From Zea mays (Eukaryota > Streptophyta > Magnoliopsida > Poales > Poaceae), in the NCBI RefSeq assembly GCF_902167145.1, contig NC_050101.1, forward strand, positions 130,788,990-130,852,989: a DNA stretch of 64,000 bases, read 5' to 3'. The position numbers were made by a program, and so were the translations under genes. The notes beneath the pieces are model-generated. The model had not been told where the DNA came from. It worked only from the letters and a program-made list of their open reading frames with translations, and searched no databases. The first letter of the stretch is position 1; every line of letters starts with the position of its first letter. Shown piece after piece: positions 45,173-54,849 of the stretch.

Positions 45173-45604
45173 TTGCGACATTTTTATATCAACTAGGGGT
45201 GGATCCACACCTTAGGTCTTAGGTTACCCGGTCTATAAGGGGTGATCCATATAAGTCCATATAAATTTATTTAATCCAGTCTAGAAAAGTTAAGATAAAA
45301 AGGAAGAGAATGAAATTTAGTAAGCTCGATCCAGGATGTAAGAAAAATCTAGTTTTGTTCCTAAGGTTGCAGGAATATCTTTCAACTCTTTAAGGATGTA
45401 TTGTTTCTCACCGATTTCATTATTAACTAGAAGAACCACCACAAGTTTCTCTGAAGATTATGGATAATTTGGATACTGAAATTAGTTTTGTTCCTAAGTC
45501 AAATATTTATATCTTTGGTCATCAACTTAAATAAACTTATACATATTCATGACATAATAAAATATATTTTGTTTTTAGATTCACTCTAGGAGGAGATTTT
45601 ATAA

Positions 45605-45609
45605 TATAC
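45605..45609. repeat. TATAC target-site duplication (left) of the 12.3 kb gypsy element
   Basis: TATAC here and at 57933-57937 flank the element exactly. Confidence 0.93.
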
Positions 45610-46702
45610 TGTTGGTACCCTGAATCAGGGGTACCCCTTACTACAGTATGAAGACGCGGTGCCCGTACGCCGTTCCTTAGCCACACGGTGAACAAGCGCT
45701 CGTCCCCACCACATGGGCAGATCAAGGGGCACCATATGGCAAGAAAAGATGATACATCCAGGATGTATCAGTCGGGCCGGACCTCCGCGAGGGAGCGCTG
45801 GACCCCTGTACGCACAACCCGGACCCCCGATTGTGGCCCGGGACTCCCGAGTAAGCGTGCCGGGTCCCTTGGATGGGGTCCAGATCCCTCCGAGTAAGGT
45901 CCGGGCCGCAACAAGGTCCATGGACACGGGAAACCCTGGCATGAGCAAGGGTCCGGTACTGACACGTGTCCGGGCCTTATACCGTGCGCTTGTGCTCCCC
46001 GCTCAGGCGGAGACCCGATGCTACCACGTGGCTTGTTGCCCGTGACATAAGCCAACGGGCGGAGCCTGACGTAAGGCCCCTAGGCCACGCGGTCTCTGCA
46101 TTTATTGCGGAGAGGACGCACCGCCTGTCCACCCTGCTGACAGGCGATGTGCCCTCTCAACATTTAATGTGTCATGTCCACTCCACTGGCAGGCGGCGCC
46201 AGAGCCATCATGCAGACGGCACACCTGTCCAGTCCATTGTCAAACAGTGCGCACGTGCCGTGCGGCGCACTGTGTTCATCATCCCTTATACAGAAGCTTC
46301 CCCTGCACGCCGAGGCTACGTAGATCTCGGGTGTTAGGGCGCAAGAAGATTGCCCCAGCAGCAAACATTAGTAGTTCCAAGTACTACACCCGTTGTGTTT
46401 CTGGGCCCACATGTCGGGGCTCAGCACTCTTGTACATGCCCCCCTTAGCTATAAAAGGGGAGGCATGCAACGTTAGGAGGGGAGACCGAACTCAGACTCT
46501 CAATTCTTAAGCTTCCACAGCAATCCAACACATAGTGAAGTAGGGTGTTACGCTCCGGCGGCCCGAACCACTCTAAACCCTCGCGTGTTCATGTGCTTGA
46601 TGCTCGCTTAGCAGGACAGGCAAAACGCTTAAGCCCCTTCCTCATCTTAGGATTTAGGACGGGTGCACTCTGCCACTCGGCCGGAGAATTCCCTCTCCGA
46701 CA
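45610..46702 (+). repeat. 5' LTR of the 12.3 kb gypsy element
   Basis: TG...CA, 1093 bp, start TGTTGGTACCC, end CTCCGACA. TATA-like CTATAAAAGG at 46449-46458. Confidence 0.93.
46449..46458 (+). promoter_or_regulatory. TATA-like box in the 12.3 kb element LTR
   Basis: CTATAAAAGG; the 3' LTR has the same at 57680-57689 and the solo LTR has it on the minus strand at 11761-11752, so it is conserved across the family. Confidence 0.6.
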
Positions 46703-46704
46703 TT

Positions 46705-46722
46705 TGGCGCGCCTGGTAGGGG
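46705..46722 (+). other. Primer-binding site of the 12.3 kb gypsy element
   Basis: TGGCGCGCCTGGTAGGGG, two bases after the LTR end. Nearly the same as the Huck-type PBS at 8731-8750. Confidence 0.75.
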
Positions 46723-46762
46723 GCTAGGCATTAGGTTTTTGCTGGTTTTCTCGCTCAGCATC

Positions 46763-48311
46763 ATGGTGCAAATAATTGAGCACCACGCCGAGACTTCCAC
46801 GGATTTCCTGGTGGAGGAAGAAGTTGTTTCTTCCACGCCACAGGTTCCCAATCGCCCAGTGTCGGGCACTGCTGTTGTGCACGCTGCACGGCAGCATACA
46901 GCTGCACAGACATCCCGGACACCGTCGAGGGCAGCTCCGGGAGCGTTGTCAGTAGCCAGGGAGTTGCTGCGACACCCCCAAGCTCCACGGCCTCACCAGG
47001 GGCCATGAAGCAGTTGCGGGACGACGTCGACCGACTGCTCGGCATGGCGTATTCTACCTCGACCAGGTCGAGGTCATGGTCATCCCGGTGCCAACATGAG
47101 GCGTCGGCGTATGTGCGCTCACCCTCAGTAAGGGGCGCACAGACCAACGACCTCCGGGCCGAACTCAACCGCAGGCGCGCGGGAGAGGACGCCCGGATCT
47201 CTTTGGAAAGGGCGCGCGAGCGCCGCCAAAACATCAAGGGCCGCAACCTCGATCAAGACTTCGCTGCGGTAGCACCGCAGGCCCCAATGGGTACCCGATC
47301 CCAAGCGGGTGTCCCCTTGGCCGGAGTGGGCTGCGCCGCTCTTGCGGATCATCTCCGCGTGGCGTCATGGCCACCCAAGTTCCGCCGCACCTGCTGGAGA
47401 AGTACGATAGAACGTCAAACCCGTTGGAGTTCCTGCAGGTGTACGTCACCGCCATCACAGCAGCAGGTGGAAACACCGCTTTGATGGCGACATATTTTCA
47501 TGTCGCCTTGTCTGGACCTGTCCGGACTTGGATCATGAACCTCATCCCAGGATCAATCTACTCCTGGGAAGAGCTCTGCGTGCGGTTCGTTGCAAACTTC
47601 GCCAGTGCTTACCAGCAGCACGGTGTGGAGGCCCACCTCCATGCGGTGAGGCAGGAGCCCGGGGAGACCCTCCGGACGTTCATCTCCCGCTTCACCAAGG
47701 TACAAGGTACTATACCTCGCATTTCCGATGCTTCCATCATCACGGCCTTCCGTCAGGGAGTACGTGATGAGAAAATGTTGGAGAAGTTGGCCACGCATGA
47801 CGTGGAGACTGTCCCCACACTCTTCGCTCTGGTCGACATACGCGCCAGAGCCGTCGAGGGCCGTGCTTGGCACTCGACCCCACAAACCGGGGCTGCCCAG
47901 TCGGGTGGCTCGGGTGCCGTCCCCCGGGACGGTAAGAAGAAAAAGAAGAAGGACCGTGACTACCAGAAGCCGCGGTCCACCACTCTAGTCATTGCAGCCG
48001 CGACCGGGGGCCGGAGCGACCATAACAAACACCCACGGCCGTAGAGGGGTAACAGCGATTCATGCCCTGTGCACCCCAACGGTCGCCACAGCGCCACGGA
48101 GTGTCGCAAGATCATTGACCTTGTGAAGCGCGTCAGCGAGCGGTGCGAGCAGTCTTCCAAGGACGGCTCTCCACCTCATTGCCGACCTGGCAAAGAAAAG
48201 GCCGACGACGGCGAGGTGGTCGTGGCTGAACGGGACCTCGGGTATCAGTCACCCGAGGGAGACGTGAAGGATGTCTTCACCGGAGGCTCCTACTCCGGTG
48301 GAGGTAACTAG
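46763..48311 (+). pseudogene. Gypsy gag, frameshifted
   Basis: Gag pieces in three frames: an N-terminal piece from MVQIIEHHAETSTDFLVEEE (46763) to about 47005; a middle piece with NDLRAELNRRRAGEDARISLERARERR (about 47140-47225); and the Retrotrans_gag core from about 47367 (HLLEKYDRTSNPLEFLQVYVTAI, ALSGPVRTWIMNLIPGSIYSWEELC, QEPGETLRTFISRFTKVQG). A Lys-run tail follows, then a stop near 48042, then CPVHPNGRHSATECR, a Cys/His nucleocapsid motif, and YQSPEGDVKDVFTGG. At least two frameshifts and one stop make it non-functional. Confidence 0.85.
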
Positions 48312-48650
48312 ATGGACCCCCAGGGGGACCCCATGCTCCCCGGTCTACGGGGCCGAAGCCAGCCTTCCCCCGGAAACCCTTTTGGACTCCCCACGGGTCC
48401 AGACTTCCGACAGGTTCATGCAGAAATGGCCACGGCCGAAGACGAGGGCTCCCTCGTCAAACGCAGATGGGAACCCAGGGTCGGGACCTAGTCCTACGGC
48501 AAGTACCAAACCAAGAAGGGCTCCGCAACTCCCCCCCAGTTGGGAAGGACCCTTCAAGGTGGCGGGAATACGCTGATCCGGGGGTGACTATCCTGCTATG
48601 ACTGAAAGAGTACCTCTCCCTCACCTCTGGGGCATCTCTGTAAGTTCTAT
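48312..48650 (+). pseudogene. Pol C-terminal remnant of the 12.3 kb gypsy element
   Basis: After the gag tail the sequence jumps to the end of integrase: VYGAEASLPPETLLDSPRVQ, then PPSWEGPFKVAGIR in a neighbouring frame. Protease, reverse transcriptase, RNase H and integrase core are absent. The jump lies near 48312-48335. Confidence 0.75.
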
Positions 48651-49020
48651 CCATAGAAGCAAGTCTAAGGGGTTGAATTCTTCTCCCTTTTTGTAACTAG
48701 ATAACACATACGTGTACGCCAACCCGGTGAGGTCCGCCCTCATAAGCCCGGCCTGTTGGTCTGCACCCATGCATGACAGGTTAAAAAGAAAAGATTTACC
48801 CCCTCGGATATGCCTCTACAATAGTTTATCCTACTGCACCATGGTCTTACCTTGCAGTTTTTCAGATATTATCTTATCTAACCCACCCGAACAGTTCCCT
48901 TTCCATCAGACATGATGACATCCGAATTGAACAGCCAAGCTTGCAGTTTAGGACCTCTCTGCGAAAGCAGGAGGGCCCGACAGCCTAGGAGCCGGCTCTG
49001 GAGAACGGGACCCCATTCCA

Positions 49021-49310
49021 TGGGGTGGTCCGGAGCCTGTGTGGCCGCTTAGCCTGGTTCCGTACCCGAAAGCCTGCACACTCCACCACTCCATGACGGG
49101 TACCTAGTATTTGGAGCTATAAGTCCTGTGGGTTCGACAACCTGGGGTCCGGAACTAGAGAATGGACATTTGTCTCCTGGGGTGGTCCGGAGCCCGTGTA
49201 GCCGCTCAGCCTGGTTTCGTACCGTGGGCCTGCACACTCCACCACTATGCGACAAGTATCCTAGTACCTAGAACCACCATCCAGGGGTCCGGACGCACAA
49301 CTTGGCCTCC
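49021..49310. repeat. 157-bp direct repeat in the 3' region of the gypsy element
   Basis: TGGGGTGGTCCGGAGCC starts at 49021 and again at 49178. Both copies continue with GTGT-GCCGCT-AGCCTGGTT and CCTGCACACTCCACCACT. 48651-49020 is non-coding 3' region without other features. Confidence 0.85.
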
Positions 49311-49519
49311 CAGACTAGACCCTGCAGGTCCCGAGCATGTATCAAAGGATGGATAGTGTCAGATGATGGGTCCTGTGGGTGTACTACTAACGCTCCCTAG
49401 CCGAAGCTGTGTGCAGGCCTAGGTCCCAGTCGAGGCTACCTCTTGGGTGCCGCCGCCAAACTCTTTCTTAGGTATGCTGGTCTACAGCCTCGACAAATTG
49501 AGCCTACATCCCAGGGGGG

Positions 49520-49524
49520 CCAGG
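49520..49524. repeat. CCAGG target-site duplication (left) of CRM-like copy 2
   Basis: CCAGG here and at 54845-54849 flank the element exactly. Confidence 0.92.
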
Positions 49525-50394
49525 TGATAGTAGACGTGGCCCGATCTTCCGTGAGATATGATAATTTGATTGAGTGGAGATTTCGAAGTTGATGATCCAA
49601 GGCTCCGAGCGAACGGTTCCTCGCAATCACTACACCACGACTCCGTTGGTTATCACCCGTGACACACGAATGACCTCGCCACGAAGGCTTATCCCTGCAA
49701 GCGCAATCAAGAACACAAGCAAGAACAGGAAAGAAACGCAACCAAAATTGTATTGATTACGGGATGGGGTCTCACAAGCCGATGACGACGACACTGTTCG
49801 ATGACAGAATTGATCTAAGCAAAACCCAAACCTAAATATGGCGGCGGCTACTAAATAAATAGGGTATTAGGGCGTGTGTGACCCCTGGACTCACCTCTAA
49901 TGGGCTCCGATGCGATACACGGCCCAACGGCCCAACAGACGGTGTCGCAGCACCAAAACAGAATCTGAACGCTGACTTGTTTCGACGATTCCCGTTGACT
50001 CCGGATGAATTTTAGGGTGGAACCTGTTGGGTTGGTTAGATAATCTCGTTATCTTTCCAACCATATCCAGTCCGTCGCAATCGGAGTCCGAATGCATCTT
50101 GGGCGTCCATTTTAGTGCAGATTGGTCCTGGAACCCGAGATGGAGTCACAGCTGACTTGAACTTGATCTCCTTCATGTTGTGAACGCCCTTGCTGCTCCT
50201 CCTCAACACCTAGGCCTTTCCCAAGTCCTTTCTGGTCCTCTCCAAGGTTCCTAATCCTCAAAACATCCATGGCCCCAAGCGTAAGCTCTGAAACACAATT
50301 GACTAGGGTAGAATGTACCTGGAGATTTAGCTGTCGTGCACGCGATCGTCTTATCGGTCCATTCATTGTATGTATAGAAGTGATGTCCTCATCA
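49525..50394 (-). repeat. 3' LTR of CRM-like copy 2
   Basis: 870 bp. The Pol-tail reading frame enters it from the internal side and stops at 50112. Confidence 0.92.
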
Positions 50395-52698
50395 TCCTCC
50401 TCCTCTTGAATTGGAGTCGTCCTCGACTCGATCTCATTTTCGTCACCCATATATGACTTCAAATCTGAAATATTAAAGGTGGGACTATCCCGAAAATCTG
50501 GAGACAACTTAGGTGGTAATCCAGGGGGTATCTCAGAGAGAAACACATCCATATACTGTTGCAAAGGGTTAGCAATAGCAGGTGGCAAAGTAATAGACTT
50601 ATCATCAACGGAATAGAAAGCATTTTTGCACACTAAGGCATAGCAAAGTCCAACAGAGGCATGTAACTCATCAAGATCAGATCTAGTGGCTAGCAAAGTA
50701 GGAGTTTTTAACTTAATAGGTTGCTGATTTTCAGAGTTCAAAACACCTTTTTGCTTAGCATTAGTCTCTTTCTCATGTTCAAAGTGGACAATTTCAGTGG
50801 GAGTCATAGGAAGCAACACAATTTTCTTTCCCTTATGCATGAAAGTATATTTATTAGATCTACCATGGTGAATAACATCAGTATCAAACTCCCAAGGACG
50901 TCCCAGTAAAAGAGAGCAAGCATCCTTACTCACCACATCGAAATCAGCAAAGTCATGGTAAGAGCTAATAGAAAAATGCACCCTTGCTGTTTTTGTTACC
51001 TTGAACTTACCACTGTTGTTAAACCATTGAATGTGATAAGGGTGGGGATGCTCTCGTGTTGTCAAGCCAAGCTTCTTGACCAACTCAACATTCACCAAGT
51101 TGTTGCAGCTACCACCGTCAATGATGGTATGTACACGGCAGTCCTTGACGATGAGGAACATGTTGAAGAGGTTGTGGCGCTGTCTGTCGTCGTCAATAGC
51201 CGTGGCACTCAAAGCTCGTTGCACAATCAAGGCCTTATAGGTCTCGGTCGCTGTTGTACCAAGAACCTCTTCATCACCATCATAACTCTCTGCAATGTTA
51301 ACTCCAACAGTATCTTCATCTTCAACATCAGAAGCACTAACATACCCACCATCACCAGTAGCAATGTATGCCCGTTTGCTGGGGCAATCTCGCTGAATAT
51401 GACCAAGTCCCTAGCAGCGGTGGCACTTGATGTCGGAGGAGCGGCCTGTGGAAGAGGTGGTCGTAGCAGGTTTTGCTGCAACACCCGAAGGTACAGTGGA
51501 AGATGTGGACGTCCGTATGCCCGAAGATGATGATGCCTTGGCTGGCGCCGGTGGCTGGCGTGGAGCGAAAGTGCTGCTCCTCCGTTGTTGATGACCCTTC
51601 AATTTTTTTTCTGCCAACATAGAAAGATGGAACAAGTGTTGTATAGAATGATATTCTTTATAATCAACAATATCCTGAATCTCCTGCCTCAATCCCCCAT
51701 AAAACCTAACCATTTGATCCTCCGGATCCTCAACTACCCCACATCGTAGCATACCTTTCTGAAGCTCTTGGTAGTATTCTTGTACCGACATGTCTCCCTG
51801 ATCTAAGGGGGTGTTTGGTTACACCCCGCTAAAATTTAGCCTCTATCCCATCAAATGTTTGAACCTCCGTTCCGGGTATTAAATGTAGTCGGATTATAAA
51901 ACTAATTTGTCAGCCGAAGATTAAAAGACGAGACGAATTTAGTCCAGTTGGTTGGGTCTATATTTCATACTCCTATTTAAAAGTCAAACGCTTGATGTGA
52001 CACGGGCTAAACTTTAGCAGGAGCAACCAAACACCCCCTAAGTGTTGCAATTTTTTTCGAAGATCACGTCTATAAGAAGGGGGAACAAAGCAAGCTCGCA
52101 TCTCCTCTTTTAACGCATTCCATGTTTGTGGTGCAGCACGTGTGTTAACAAGTTCATTCCACCAAATGATAGCAAAATCTCTAAATTCACTAGTGGCTTG
52201 TCTAACCCTATGCTGCTCAGGAACAAGACGAGAATTAAATTTTTGTTCTACCGTCATCTCCCAGTCTAAGTAAGCTTCAGCATCATAAAAACCCATGAAC
52301 GGTGGAATAGAAAACTTAATCTTAGCAAATGGATCATGGTCTGGTTCAGGATTATGATGATGACGTCTACCATTAACTCTCATACCTTGTCGATTACGTG
52401 CGAAGCGTTGTGGCAGCGGTGCATAAACATCGTCGTTATCGTCGTCGTCGTCCACAGGAGAGTGAGATGGGAATGGAGTTGGTGGTGGGGGACGAGCCTC
52501 CAGTACGTCCATGCGTATAACAAGTTCATCAACTCGTCGATCAAGCTGCTCATAGGATGTCGAGGCAGAGTCCTGGTATTTTTTAAAAGCTTCAGTCATC
52601 GCGCGCATCATCTCCTTCAATTCCATCTGAGAGACACACTCATCGTCGTTAAGTTTAGGCCCCTTGTCCTTGTCCATTTGAATCTTTGGTCCTGTCAT
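50112..52698 (-). pseudogene. CRM-like Gag-protease-Pol-tail fusion, copy 2 (broken)
   Basis: Starts MTGPKIQMDKDKGP at 52698. Gag core is readable (KFSIPPFMGFYDAEAYLDWEM, FAIIWWNELVNTRAAPQTW) until the MITE at 52038-51807 interrupts it after RRDLRKKLQHLG. It resumes DMSVQEYYQELQKG and reaches CHRC, where a TAG at about 51411 replaces the Gln of the CCHC knuckle. From 51230 to 50112 a 372-codon stretch is open: protease motif HTIIDGGSCNNLVN, then the post-protease part to DVFLSEIPPGLPPKLSPDF, fused in frame to FNISDLKSYMG and the tail RRSRARQLNLQV, ending inside the LTR. The junction is at the same place as in copy 1. Confidence 0.85.
51807..52038. mobile_element. Tourist-like (PIF/Harbinger) MITE with TAA duplication
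   Basis: 232 bp. Terminal inverted repeats begin GGGGGTGTTTGGTT, exact for 14 bp and imperfect to about 32 bp. TAA flanks at 51804-51806 and 52039-52041. CRM-like copy 1 has an uninterrupted site at the same place (near 30302), so this is a clean insertion after the two copies diverged. Confidence 0.93.
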
Positions 52699-53527
52699 TG
52701 TTAGCACAAAACAGAGACAAAAAGGCAACAAACAATATGAACCGTACAACTATCTCTCAGGGTGGTGGTGGTGGTGGTGGTGGTGGAATACAAATTATGA
52801 AGCGTCTTACCCTGCTCTTACAACGTACTTACTAGCACTGCAGGTGGCAAACAGTGACCGATGTGACTGTCCAACGAGCGTGGGTGTGATTGCAAAGGAG
52901 TACCTGTTCTGATCGAGAGAAAACTGGAGTTCTGGGAAGGCTGACTAAATATTTATATATATATGTGGCACACAAGTCAGTAACAGATAGCAATGCTGAA
53001 TAAGTGTTCCAAATACTCATCCTAGTTGCTGGCCTAGAAAATGTAATAGAACAGTTGGACCAAGGCACAAGAAAGGAGGTACAAGTATCTAGTGGGAATG
53101 ACAGTTCTGTAAATAGGGCAGATTTTTCAGCACTAGTAGAAATCAAAGGGCCGTTTCAAAAGGAGTACCATCAAAAGAGCTCAAAATATTCTGAATTTTT
53201 TACCACTGATCCAAAAACACAAAGGATGGAAGCACACAAAATTTCACTTGAAACAGAGTTGTATTGTGGCCTAGAGAAATTCACAAAAGATCTCTGAAAT
53301 TCTTGAAAACACTTAAACAATTTTTTAATTATCTTCCTGATTTTTTTGAATTTTTTGACCGAACCAGTTTGGGTCACCCCAGAATGGAGTCAGGAATCTG
53401 CTGTAAAAATTTGAGCTCAAACGGAGTACCAAGCGAAAAGTTATGCCTGTTTTATGGAAGGTACCTCAAGTTATGGTTTTCAAAGGCACAAATCGGCAGG
53501 AACCGAAGCGATGACTATGGAGCACAG

Positions 53528-53738
53528 GGTCGGTTTTAGAGATAGGATTTGTTTTATAGATATGGTTGGTTTAGATATAGGATCTGTTTTGTGGATAGGG
53601 TCGGTTTTAGAGATAGGATCTGTTTTGCGGATAGGGTCGGTTATACAGATAGGATCTGTTTTGTGGATAGGATCTGTTTTATGGATAGGGTCGGTTTTAG
53701 AGATAAGATCTGTTTTGTAGATAGAGTCGGTTTTGTAG
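53528..53738. repeat. Short tandem repeats in the 5' leader of CRM-like copy 2
   Basis: GGATAGGGTCGGTTTTAGAG and GGATCTGTTTTGTGGATAGG-type units, corresponding to 31797-31993 in copy 1. 52699-53527 and 53739-53970 are non-coding leader. Confidence 0.85.
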
Positions 53739-53982
53739 GATGGAAGCGGATGGACAGAATCAAACTGAACAAAAACAAATCTAATCCAGCAACTGAACTC
53801 AACTAGAACACGAACTCAAAACCGCGGACTCTAAACTGAATTGTGCAAAGGCTAAGGCGATGGTTTTAGGTCGGAATAAACTGATCGTAATTTTTTTGGC
53901 CTTTTGTGGACTATGGGACGAAACAAAACTAATCTAAAGATAGAATTATACCTCACGGACAACCTGGAAATTTGATACCAAT

Positions 53983-54844
53983 TGATAGTAGACGCGGCCC
54001 GATTTTCCGTGAGATACGATAATTTGATTGAGTGGAGATCTCGACGTTGATGATCCAAGGCTCCGAGCGAACGGTTGCTCGCAATCACTACACCACGGCT
54101 CCGTTGGTTATCACCCGTGACACACGAATGACCTCGCCACGAAGGCTTATCCCTGTAAGCGCAATCAAGAACACAAGCAAGAACAGGAAAGAAACGCAAC
54201 CAAAATTGTATTGATTACGGGATGGGGTCTCACAAGCCGATGACGGCGACACTGTTCGATGACAGAATTGATCTAAGCAAAACTCAAACCTAAATGTGGC
54301 AGAGGCTACTGAATAAATAGAGTATTAGGGCGTGCATGACCCCTGGACTCGCCCCTAATGGGCTCCGACGCGATACACGGCCCAACAGACGGTGTCGCAG
54401 CACCAAAACAGAATCTAAACGCTGACTTGTTTCGACGATTCCCGTTGACTCCGGATGAATTTTAGGGTGGAACCAGTTGGGTTGGTTAGATAATCTCGTT
54501 ATCTTTCCAACCATATCCAGTCCGTCGCAATCGGAGTCCGGATGCATCTTGGGCGTCCATTTTAGTGCAGACTGGTCCTGGAACCCGAGATGGAGTCACA
54601 GCTGACTCGAACTTGATCTCCTTCCTGTTGTGGACGCCCTTGCTGCTCCTCCTCAACACCTAGGCCTTTCCTAAGTACTTGCTGGTCCTCTCTAAGGTTC
54701 CTAATCCTCAAAACATCCATGGCCCCAAGCGTAAGCTCTGAAACACAATTGACTAGGGTAGAATATATGTGGAGATTTAGCTGTCGTGCACGCGATCGTC
54801 TTATCGGTCCATTCATTGTATGTATAGAAGTGATATCCTCATCA
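53983..54844 (-). repeat. 5' LTR of CRM-like copy 2
   Basis: 862 bp direct copy of 49525-50394 with an 8-bp deletion. Confidence 0.92.
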
Positions 54845-54849
54845 CCAGG

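Larger units (their letters stand above)
49525..54844 (-). mobile_element. CRM-like non-autonomous gypsy element, copy 2
   Basis: A 5320-bp minus-strand element nested in the 12.3 kb gypsy element, with CCAGG duplications. 5' LTR is 54844-53983 (862 bp, lacking one 8-bp GGCCCAAC-type unit near 54380) and 3' LTR is 50394-49525 (870 bp). PBS TGGTATCAAA lies at 53971-53980 and the purine tract at 50395-50407. Same structure as copy 1, including the same RT/RNase H/integrase deletion, so the deletion predates both insertions. A 232-bp Tourist-like MITE sits in its gag. By eye the LTRs differ at about 38 sites (4-5%). Confidence 0.88.
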
